Assembly: GCF_049670895.1 (NCBI RefSeq)
Contig: NZ_CP187170.1
DNA length: 64,000 nt
Origin: Pasteurella sp049670895
Lineage (GTDB): Bacteria; Pseudomonadota; Gammaproteobacteria; Enterobacterales; Pasteurellaceae
Reading direction: 5' to 3' (one strand)
Under the pieces are notes generated by a model. The model saw nothing but the letters and a program-made list of their open reading frames with translations. It had not been told where the DNA came from and did not search any database. The position numbers and the translations under genes are program-made. Below are positions 53,523-60,800 of the stretch, one piece after another. The stretch's first letter is position 1, and every line of letters begins with the position of its first letter.

Positions 53523-54296
53523 ATGATTAAGTTAACAAAAAAAATGCTACTGGCTTCCTCAGTAGCACTATTTTTAAATGCTTGTGCTGATTCCGCGAGT
53601 ATTAACCAGCAATCAGCCTCTTCTTATTTACAAACAGTGAGTCAAGCACGTAGTCAAGGTGTGTTAGATACGAGCTCATCTACCGCAAAACGTATTCATA
53701 CGGTATTTAAAAAAATGGTGCCTTATGCAAATCAAGAAAACCATACAGGTTATCCTTTTGATTGGCAGATCAGCGTAATTAAATCGAAAGAATTGAATGC
53801 GTGGGCAATGCCAGGCGGTAAAATGGCATTTTATACAGGACTAGTTGATAGCCTAAAATTAACGAATGATGAAATTGCCACCGTGATGGGGCATGAAATG
53901 GCACATGCTTTAAAAGAGCATGGCAAGAAAAAAGTGAATGTAGGGCAATTTACCAATGTGTTAGCACAAGTGGCTCATGTAGCGTTATCCACCCAAATTG
54001 GTTCTGATGGTAGTGCGTTGGTGGTGGGGTTAACTAAAGAGTGGGCATTGGATAAACCTTATTCTCGTAGTAATGAAACAGAAGCCGATGAAGTCGGATT
54101 AATGCTGATGGCAAAATCGGGTTTTAATCCAGAAGCGGCACCAAAATTATGGCAAAAAATGCAACAGGCTTCGCAAGGTTCAAAAAGCGTGTTAGCGGCA
54201 TTGTCGTCAACTCACCCGAGTGATGAAGATCGCCAACAAAATTTACTCCGTTTAATGCCTGAAGCGATTGCACTTTACCAAAAATCGAAAAAATAA
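53523..54296 (+). CDS. M48-family metalloprotease lipoprotein, LoiP-like
   Basis: 257-residue lipoprotein with lipobox LNAC near residue 20. The zinc protease motif HEMAH is near residue 122, and a third ligand Glu is in ETEADEVGL. It resembles E. coli LoiP/YggG (252 residues), an outer-membrane protease. I use the ATG at 53523 after GAGCGAGGG; the longer in-frame start overlaps ppa. Confidence 0.88.
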   Translation: MIKLTKKMLLASSVALFLNACADSASINQQSASSYLQTVSQARSQGVLDTSSSTAKRIHTVFKKMVPYANQENHTGYPFDWQISVIKSKELNAWAMPGGKMAFYTGLVDSLKLTNDEIATVMGHEMAHALKEHGKKKVNVGQFTNVLAQVAHVALSTQIGSDGSALVVGLTKEWALDKPYSRSNETEADEVGLMLMAKSGFNPEAAPKLWQKMQQASQGSKSVLAALSSTHPSDEDRQQNLLRLMPEAIALYQKSKK

Positions 54297-54326
54297 TCCG
54301 TCAATGATGGATCCAAATAAATAAGC

Positions 54327-54358
54327 ATGGGACGTGTAATAGACACGTCCCATTTTTC
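54327..54358 (+). terminator. terminator after the M48 protease gene
   Basis: ATGGGACGTGT (54327-54337) and ACACGTCCCAT (54343-54353) form an exact 11-bp stem, followed by TTTTT. Confidence 0.88.
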
Positions 54359-54451
54359 TCTGGGCATCGCCCCTTTCCATGCTGTGGCGTACAGGTTGTT
54401 TTATCACAAGACATAACTGGGCGTTTTGCCACTTGCTCACCATTCTTTTTA

Positions 54452-54922
54452 TTAGAACAATTGGCTTATGCTAAAACCAATCACAAAACTGATGACCAAA
54501 GTGAACAGGCTACTCAATACCCATGCTCGAGTGGCAGTTTTAATAAAAAAGTGGGGTTTAAATAAGGCAGGATAAATCCCCGCCAGTGCGGCACCGATCA
54601 ACCAGAAAAAATACACCACCCACATTGTCGCTGCCCCTTTGGGATCAGCCATTGTGCTAGTTGTGATTACAAAGAAAAGAAATAATCCGAAAGCAGATAA
54701 CGCACTGCCTGTCACGGCAGCAGGGCGGACGAAAAGATAAGGCAGTATGGCACAAAGAAATGGCAGTAACAAAGCAAGAAGATTTGACCAAGCAAAATAC
54801 AAGCTATCTGCGTGAGAAAGGTTTAAATCACGGTTAGAGAGATAGCTACTTAATATGGCATAAATAGCTATTATCACCGCACTGAGAAATACACTGATTT
54901 GAGCAATTCTTTTTTCTGTCAT
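54452..54922 (-). CDS. membrane protein of unknown function
   Basis: 156-residue protein I do not recognise, with four or five hydrophobic segments (about 11-30, 46-66, 70-90, 98-118 and 133-155). I use the ATG at 54920-54922, which has GAGGAACAAG at the right distance; an ATG four codons earlier is also in frame. The gene stands alone between the LoiP-like gene and tonB. Confidence 0.65.
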   Translation of the reverse strand: MTEKRIAQISVFLSAVIIAIYAILSSYLSNRDLNLSHADSLYFAWSNLLALLLPFLCAILPYLFVRPAAVTGSALSAFGLFLFFVITTSTMADPKGAATMWVVYFFWLIGAALAGIYPALFKPHFFIKTATRAWVLSSLFTLVISFVIGFSISQLF

Positions 54923-55084
54923 CTTGTTCCTCATGATCTGAATGAAGTAAAAGCAACGCTGGCATTATCCTCATAAGAGAGGTAATGATCAAACGTTTTC
55001 AGGTGAATAAGGTGAAATAGACGAAAACACTGGGAAAGAGGCCTTATCGAAGGAATAAGGGCATAGTCGTGCTCACAGATAGAA

Positions 55085-55113
55085 AAAAGTGCGGTCATTT
55101 TTGCCGCACTTTT
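55085..55113. terminator. uptake-sequence pair after tonB
   Basis: AAAAGTGCGG (55085-55094) and CCGCACTTTT (55104-55113) form a 10-bp stem, four bases past the tonB stop. It could end transcription from tonB. Confidence 0.75.
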
Positions 55114-55116
55114 AGA

Positions 55117-55887
55117 TTAATTAGTGATTTTGAAGCTGACAGGGACACTCACTTCATTTGCCATCCCTGCAGGGATTGGACCAATTGGGCGGGCGTTATT
55201 GACCGCAACCAATGCCGCATTATCCAGTTCTTCTGAACCTGAAGATTTTGTGATCCTCGCATTGCTGATCACCCCAGCATTATTAATATGGAATGTGACA
55301 GTGACCACACCTTGTTTACGCATCATGCGTGCACGATTTGGATAACGCTTGTGCTTTTCAATTTCTCGGCGTAAAGCGGAACGATAAGCATTGACTTCAT
55401 TGGTGCTTGTGCCTTTACCGACTAAATTAGGGTTGTTGCTCGTGACATTACCCGTTGTCGTTGCCGCCTGATTGATGGAAGAATCCGAATCAATTTGACG
55501 ATCTGATTTTGGTAAGTCTCTCGGATCTTTTTTCGGTTTCTTCGGTTTTTCTTTTGGCTTTTCTTTCGGTTTTTCCTTTGGTTTTTCCTTCGGCTTTTCT
55601 TTTGGTTTTTCGACTTCTTTCGGTGGTTCAGGTTTCACCGTCGGATCAGGAATTTCTTCTTTGGCGAGTTCTGGTTCAGCAGCAGGCGGTTCTGGTTCAG
55701 GCTCAGGTTCGGCTAACACCGTTGCTGCCAGCATTTCCATTGAAATATGGGTGGATATGGTATCAGCGGCAAAGCCATTTGCACTGTCATCGTCTTTCTG
55801 CACAATCCAATAAAGGAAAGAAACAAAGCTTGCGTGAAAAAGCAATGAAATGGCAAAACCGATGAAAGAACGACTTTTATCTATCAT
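55117..55887 (-). CDS. tonB: energy transducer TonB
   Basis: 256-residue protein that couples the proton-motive force to outer-membrane iron and vitamin receptors. It has an N-terminal membrane anchor (about 9-25), a Pro-rich linker with PEPEPEPP and four or more Lys-Pro-Lys-Glu repeats, and a C-terminal TonB domain (about 180-256, ending VPVSFKITN). The linker is encoded by near-exact 12-bp repeats (about 55545-55610). It overlaps exbD by four bases. Confidence 0.97.
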   Translation of the reverse strand: MIDKSRSFIGFAISLLFHASFVSFLYWIVQKDDDSANGFAADTISTHISMEMLAATVLAEPEPEPEPPAAEPELAKEEIPDPTVKPEPPKEVEKPKEKPKEKPKEKPKEKPKEKPKKPKKDPRDLPKSDRQIDSDSSINQAATTTGNVTSNNPNLVGKGTSTNEVNAYRSALRREIEKHKRYPNRARMMRKQGVVTVTFHINNAGVISNARITKSSGSEELDNAALVAVNNARPIGPIPAGMANEVSVPVSFKITN

Positions 55888-56273
55888 TGAGTAGCCTTTT
55901 CTTTAACAGTAACAATGGCAACGTTTTTGATTTCGTTTTTTGCCATCATATCAGTAATAGAAACAAAGTCTTGGAATGTAGATTTGGCATCCACTTTTAA
56001 CGTCACTTTTTGATCTTTTGGCCAAGAGCTGATTTCTTTTTCTAATGCTTCTACACTGATAGGTTGATCATTGAAGAAGATGTCACCGTTTTCGGTAACA
56101 GTGAGGAGTTTTGCTAAATCATCGGAGCGAAATGCCACCGTTGAACTCGCTTTAGGTACATTCACTTGAATTTTCCCTTGGGAAATAAAGGAGGCAGTAA
56201 TCAGTACAATGGCGAGTAATACCAACATAATGTCGATAAAAGGGATAATGTTGATTTCATCAAACTTTTTCAT
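55884..56273 (-). CDS. exbD: biopolymer transport protein ExbD
   Basis: 129-residue inner-membrane partner of ExbB and TonB. One membrane span (about 13-35, PFIDIMLVLLAIVLITASF) carries the essential Asp near residue 14-15. The periplasmic C-terminus fits the family. It starts nine bases after exbB. Confidence 0.97.
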   Translation of the reverse strand: MKKFDEINIIPFIDIMLVLLAIVLITASFISQGKIQVNVPKASSTVAFRSDDLAKLLTVTENGDIFFNDQPISVEALEKEISSWPKDQKVTLKVDAKSTFQDFVSITDMMAKNEIKNVAIVTVKEKATQ

Positions 56274-56282
56274 GATTATCCC

Positions 56283-56741
56283 CTAGTCTTGTTGTTTGGC
56301 TTTTTTCTCGTTGAGGGCAAACCATTTCAGGCGATTCACTTCGACTTTACGCCCTAAACCGTTATAAAAAACCATGGATGGAATGGCGACTAAAATCCCC
56401 ACGGCAGTGGCTTTTAAGGCGAGGGATAAATGCACCATGATCGCCGCCGCATCAATTTCACCACCAGAATGACCTAATTCATAGAATGTTAAAAGAATCC
56501 CGATAACCGTACCTAATAGACCGACATAAGGGGAGTTTGAACCAATGGTAGAAATAGTGGTGAGATTGCGTTGTAAATCAATTTCAAGTTCATGTACGTT
56601 ATCATAAGCCGCGACATTGACTCGGTTTAAAAATAAGAAACGTTCAATCACAAACCAGACCATAATAAAGCTCATGAAAGCCAGTAAACCTAAAATAATA
56701 TAGTCAATATATTGTTGTAAGAATTGGAATAATTGTGGCAT
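56283..56741 (-). CDS. exbB: biopolymer transport protein ExbB
   Basis: 152-residue membrane protein with three spans that forms the proton channel with ExbD. It has YVGLLGTVIGILLTF and ALKATAVGILVAIPSMVFYN family segments. E. coli ExbB is longer (244); the short form is typical of Haemophilus. First gene of exbB-exbD-tonB. Confidence 0.95.
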   Translation of the reverse strand: MPQLFQFLQQYIDYIILGLLAFMSFIMVWFVIERFLFLNRVNVAAYDNVHELEIDLQRNLTTISTIGSNSPYVGLLGTVIGILLTFYELGHSGGEIDAAAIMVHLSLALKATAVGILVAIPSMVFYNGLGRKVEVNRLKWFALNEKKAKQQD

Positions 56742-56799
56742 ACCTAAACATCCTTTAATTAATTTGTAGCGAAAAATAAGCTTGCTTATTATACGTTAT

Positions 56800-56814
56800 T
56801 GAGAATTAATTTCA
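56800..56814 (-). promoter_or_regulatory. candidate Fur box upstream of exbB
   Basis: TGAGAAT-T-AATTTCA is a 7-1-7 near-inverted repeat resembling the Fur motif TGATAAT-N-ATTATCA (about 11 of 14 positions). It lies 59 bp upstream of exbB, where iron repression of the TonB system would be expected. Confidence 0.45.
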
Positions 56815-56923
56815 ATTGCAAGATTCTAGCATAAAGAAAAAAGAGAGGTAAATAAAAAAACAATATATAAGGTGTGGGTTATTGGTTGAAAAATGATATA
56901 AATTAGCAAGCAATAAGGAGAAA

Positions 56924-56965
56924 GAAAACTCGTAAAATACAGTGGTTAATCTTTTACGAGTTTTC
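56924..56965. terminator. terminator between corB-like gene and exbB operon
   Basis: GAAAACTCGTAAAA (56924-56937) is exactly complementary to TTTTACGAGTTTTC (56952-56965), a 14-bp stem with A/T-rich flanks. It lies just past the corB-like stop codon. Confidence 0.8.
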
Positions 56966-56974
56966 AAAGTGCGG

Positions 56975-58234
56975 TTAAATTTTGACGACTTTTGCCTGCT
57001 TGATCATGTTATCACCTACCTCTAAGATAGTGATTTGTAAGCCATTAATCTCGCAAACCGTGCCTTCTTCAGGGATTTCTTCTAAATGTTCTAAAATAAG
57101 CCCATTGAAGGTGCGGGCTTCTTCCGTATCTAAATTCCAGTCAAATAACTTATTCAGATCCCGTAAGTTAGCAGACCCTTCAATAATGAGTGAACCGTCG
57201 GATTGTTGTACGACTTCTTCATCAATAGAAGGTGCGGTTGAGGTGGTAAATTCGCCGACAATTTCCTCTAAAATATCTTCAAGCGTGACTAAACCTTTAA
57301 TATCACCATATTCATCTACCACTAAACCAATGCGTTCTTTATTATTGCGGAAATTAAGGAGCTGTGCATTCAGTGCGGTGCCTTCAGGAATGAAATAGAC
57401 TTCATCTGCTGCCCGAATTAAGGTTTCTTTTGTGAATTCATTTTTATCTAGCATTAAACGATAGGCTTCTCGAACCCGCAACATACCCAAAATATTTTCG
57501 TCCATACTCCCTTTGTAGAGCACCACTCGACCATGGGCGGCATGATTCAGCTGACGCATAATGGATTTCCAATCATCATCAATATCAATCCCGCCAATAT
57601 CATTGCGTGGCACCATAATGTGGTCGACGGTTACTTCTTCTAGATCAAGGATGGAAAGAAGCATTTCTTGGTGTGCAGAGGGAATAAATTTGCCTGATTC
57701 ATTGACAATCGCACGCAATTCTTCAGGGCTAAGGGAATGGACTTTATTTTCTGATTTCAACCGCAATAAACTTAAAATCCCTTGGATAATCAAGTTGATC
57801 AAATACACAACGGGGATAAAAAAACGTAAAAAAACGGACAGCAAATGGCTTGAGGTAAATGCCACTTTTTCGGGGTAACGTGCGGCAATGGTTTTCGGTA
57901 AAATTTCAGCAAAAATCAGCATAATAAAGGTGAGCACCCCTGTTGCAATCGCCACACCAGCATCGCCATATAACCGCATACCAATAATGGTTGTGATAGC
58001 AGAGGCACTAATATTGACCAAGTTATTGCAAATCAAAATCAGGCTGAGCAAGACATCTGTTTTTTTGAGCAGTTTTTCTGCTTTTTTTGCCCCTTTATGC
58101 CCTTTCTCGGCTAAGTGGCGAAGACGATAGCGATTCGCTGCTAATAAACCTGTTTCGGAACCCGAAAAATAGGCAGAGATAATAAGTAAAATGATGAGTG
58201 TAATAAAGAGGGTACTAAGGGGAATACTGTCCAA
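56975..58234 (-). CDS. CorC/HlyC-type membrane protein (CorB/YfjD-like), DUF21-CBS
   Basis: 419-residue inner-membrane protein. It has a DUF21 membrane domain (about 1-180, three or four spans), a CBS-pair domain (about 200-325; VDHIMVPRNDI, GLVTLEDILEEIVGEF) and a C-terminal CorC/HlyC domain. Family members are implicated in Mg/Co transport or resistance; E. coli YfjD lies in the same place beside ypjD and ffh. The start is TTG (58232-58234) after AAAAGGATG; no in-frame ATG fits. Confidence 0.87.
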   Translation of the reverse strand: MDSIPLSTLFITLIILLIISAYFSGSETGLLAANRYRLRHLAEKGHKGAKKAEKLLKKTDVLLSLILICNNLVNISASAITTIIGMRLYGDAGVAIATGVLTFIMLIFAEILPKTIAARYPEKVAFTSSHLLSVFLRFFIPVVYLINLIIQGILSLLRLKSENKVHSLSPEELRAIVNESGKFIPSAHQEMLLSILDLEEVTVDHIMVPRNDIGGIDIDDDWKSIMRQLNHAAHGRVVLYKGSMDENILGMLRVREAYRLMLDKNEFTKETLIRAADEVYFIPEGTALNAQLLNFRNNKERIGLVVDEYGDIKGLVTLEDILEEIVGEFTTSTAPSIDEEVVQQSDGSLIIEGSANLRDLNKLFDWNLDTEEARTFNGLILEHLEEIPEEGTVCEINGLQITILEVGDNMIKQAKVVKI

Positions 58235-58368
58235 AATGCATCCTTTTGTGAGTTAATCAAAATTCAATAAAATTAAAATGGTTAGCCACCATAAAATGGG
58301 AAAAGTGCGGTGCTTTTTCTTATTTTTTAACCGCCCTTTTGGCGAACATAAGCATAAAGAAATATTGT

Positions 58369-59172
58369 TTATATTTCAAGCATGACGCGACTACCAAAAT
58401 ACGCAATGGTGAGGAGGATCATGCCGATAATCGCATAAATGACCATCCGTTTGCCTCGCCAATGGTATTTCCAATGTCCAACGAGGGCAATGCTAAAGAC
58501 CACCCAAGCGAAAAAAGAAAACACCGCTTTTTGAATATCTTGTGGGGCAAAGGTTTTGGCTAAATGAAAGGAACCTGAAATCAGCACAATTGTGAGTAAA
58601 ATCTCACCTGTCAATAATAAACGAAAAAAGTGGCGTTCCACCGTCATTAAAGGGGGAATAATCGGGGAGAATGCGAGTTTTTTATTTTTCAGGCTGTGGT
58701 CAATCCATAAAATTTGGATCGAGTAAAGTGCAGCGATAAAACAAACGGCATAGGTAAAAAGTGATAATGCGACATGTAAAAACAAAGCAATATTTTCACT
58801 TAAATGATAGAGAAAATGACGAGGTAATAAGGTGGCAACAAGCAAATTGATGATCGCAAAACTATAAATAAAAGGCAGTAAAAACCACAGGGTTCGGATT
58901 TGAAATAGCATGGCGACCGTTGCCAGAAACGCCATCATTAAACTGATTAACGAACCAATTTCCATTACCGTAAAATTTTGTCCTGACACTAAATGGGTCA
59001 AAAGTGGGGCTAAACTCCAACTATGTAAGAGAATGGCGAACCAAGCTGTGGAAAAAAATAAGCGTTGATTCGGTTTGTGTGTATCTTCGCCAGATTGGGA
59101 TTTGAGGAGCATTGGGGTAATCAGTAATAAGCTAAAAAGATAAAAAAATACTGAAATAATGACCAGCCACAT
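58369..59172 (-). CDS. ypjD: YpjD-like membrane protein, cytochrome c assembly-type (CcsA/HemX)
   Basis: 267-residue protein with about eight hydrophobic segments (for example LLPFIYSFAIINLLVATLLP and AYFGSRVML). It belongs to the CcsA/CcmC/HemX-like family, whose members handle heme, but its exact role is not known. It is between the corB-like gene and ffh as in E. coli and divergent from ffh. Confidence 0.87.
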   Translation of the reverse strand: MWLVIISVFFYLFSLLLITPMLLKSQSGEDTHKPNQRLFFSTAWFAILLHSWSLAPLLTHLVSGQNFTVMEIGSLISLMMAFLATVAMLFQIRTLWFLLPFIYSFAIINLLVATLLPRHFLYHLSENIALFLHVALSLFTYAVCFIAALYSIQILWIDHSLKNKKLAFSPIIPPLMTVERHFFRLLLTGEILLTIVLISGSFHLAKTFAPQDIQKAVFSFFAWVVFSIALVGHWKYHWRGKRMVIYAIIGMILLTIAYFGSRVMLEI

Positions 59173-59311
59173 TGCAATTTCCTCATAGTGATAATTGATT
59201 TATTCTAACTATCTCTCTTTCAAATCGCTATAAATTTATTTCAAATGATGAAAATCTACGGGATTTCAGTATAATTAAGGCAATTTTTTGCAGATTAAAT
59301 AGGAAAAATGA

Positions 59312-60688
59312 ATGTTTGAGAATTTGTCGGATCGCCTGTCAAAAACGCTAAGAAATATTAGCGGGCGTGGTCGTTTAACGGAAGAAAATATTAAAGAAAC
59401 ACTACGTGAAGTGCGGATGGCATTGCTTGAGGCGGATGTGGCGTTACCTGTGGTACGTGATTTTATTAGTAAAGTCAAAGAACGTGCAATTGGGGTGGAA
59501 GTCAATAAAAGCCTCACGCCAGGTCAAGAATTCGTTAAGATCGTGCAAGCTGAGCTTGAAGCGGCAATGGGTGAAGCCAATGAAAGTTTAAATCTTTCGA
59601 CTCAGCCCCCAGCGGTGATTTTAATGGCTGGTTTGCAAGGGGCGGGTAAAACAACTAGCGTAGGAAAACTGGCAAAATTTTTAAAAGAACGTCATAAGAA
59701 AAAAGTCTTGGTGGTTTCTGCCGACGTTTACCGTCCAGCTGCGATCAAACAATTAGAAACCCTTGCTCAAGCCGTTGGAGCCGACTTCTTCCCCTCTGAT
59801 GTCTCGCAAAATCCTGTGGCGATTGCCCAAGCGGCATTAGCAGAAGCCAAATTAAAATTTTATGATGTGCTCATTGTGGATACGGCAGGTCGCCTTCATG
59901 TAGACGGTGAAATGATGGAGGAAATCAAGCAAATCCATGGAGCATTAAATCCTATTGAAACCCTTTTCACCGTTGATGCCATGACAGGGCAAGATGCTGC
60001 CAACACTGCAAAAGCCTTCAATGAAGCCTTGCCTTTAACAGGGGTGGTGTTAACCAAAGTCGATGGCGATGCACGAGGCGGTGCGGCGTTATCTATTCGT
60101 CAAATCACGGGTAAACCTATTAAATTTTTAGGGGTGGGAGAAAAAACGGAGGCGTTAGAACCTTTCCACCCTGAGCGTGTGGCTTCTCGCATTTTGGGTA
60201 TGGGGGATGTGCTGTCTTTGATTGAAGATCTTGAGCGTTCGGTGGATCGTGAAAAAGCCGAAAAAATGGCTCAAAAATTCAAAAAAGGCGATGATTTTAC
60301 CCTTGAAGATTTCCGTGAACAGTTGATTCAAATGAAAAATATGGGCGGCATGATGTCTATGCTAGATAAATTGCCAGGGGCAAAAAATTTACCTGACCAT
60401 ATTAAAAATAAAGTGGACGACAAAATGTTCAACAAAATGGAAGCCATTATTAATTCCATGACATTAAAAGAGCGTGCTAACCCAGACATCATCAAAGGAT
60501 CACGCCGTCGTCGTATTGCGATGGGATCTGGCACACAAGTGCAAGATGTGAATAAATTGCTTAAACAATTCGATGAAATGCAACGCATGATGAAAAAAAT
60601 GCGAAAAGGTGGCATGGCAAAAATGATGCGAGGCATGCAAGGCATGATGGGCGGACTTGGTGGTCTAGGCGGGATGTTTAGACGTTAA
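59312..60688 (+). CDS. ffh: signal recognition particle protein Ffh
   Basis: 458-residue SRP54-type GTPase that binds signal peptides and 4.5S RNA. The NG domain (about 1-295) has GLQGAGKTTSVGKLAKFL, DTAGRLHVD, and TKVDGDARGG; the Met-rich M domain (about 330-458) ends in GMxxMMGGLGG-type repeats. Length matches E. coli (453). Confidence 0.99.
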   Translation: MFENLSDRLSKTLRNISGRGRLTEENIKETLREVRMALLEADVALPVVRDFISKVKERAIGVEVNKSLTPGQEFVKIVQAELEAAMGEANESLNLSTQPPAVILMAGLQGAGKTTSVGKLAKFLKERHKKKVLVVSADVYRPAAIKQLETLAQAVGADFFPSDVSQNPVAIAQAALAEAKLKFYDVLIVDTAGRLHVDGEMMEEIKQIHGALNPIETLFTVDAMTGQDAANTAKAFNEALPLTGVVLTKVDGDARGGAALSIRQITGKPIKFLGVGEKTEALEPFHPERVASRILGMGDVLSLIEDLERSVDREKAEKMAQKFKKGDDFTLEDFREQLIQMKNMGGMMSMLDKLPGAKNLPDHIKNKVDDKMFNKMEAIINSMTLKERANPDIIKGSRRRRIAMGSGTQVQDVNKLLKQFDEMQRMMKKMRKGGMAKMMRGMQGMMGGLGGLGGMFRR

Positions 60689-60699
60689 TTAAGCCAAAG

Positions 60700-60724
60700 A
60701 GGGAAACGAACACTTTCCCTTTTT
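60700..60724 (+). terminator. terminator after ffh
   Basis: AGGGAAA (60700-60706) and TTTCCCT (60714-60720) with a short loop, followed by TTTT. Confidence 0.75.
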
Positions 60725-60736
60725 ATCTGAATGAAG

Positions 60737-60780
60737 AAAAGTGCGGTCAAAAAAATCTTAATTTTGACCGCACTTTTTTT
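60737..60780. terminator. uptake-sequence inverted pair between ffh and plsB
   Basis: AAAAGTGCGGTCAAAA (60737-60752) is exactly complementary to TTTTGACCGCACTTTT (60762-60777). It lies between convergent ffh and plsB and is followed by TTT. Perfect 16-bp stem. Confidence 0.85.
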
Positions 60781-60800
60781 GAGATGCGGTTTCTGTTTGT

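Noticed and set aside
54252..54443. Possible transposase remnant on the minus strand after the M48 protease gene
   Set aside because: The translated sequence has no recognisable transposase motif and its centre is the terminator hairpin at 54327-54353.
55545..55610. Phase-variable repeat in tonB
   Set aside because: The repeat unit is 12 bp, so changes in number keep the frame; it can vary length but not switch the gene off.
55509..55865. 118-codon ORF antisense to tonB
   Set aside because: Produced by the low-complexity Pro/Lys repeats of tonB; Ser/Phe-rich translation with no domain.
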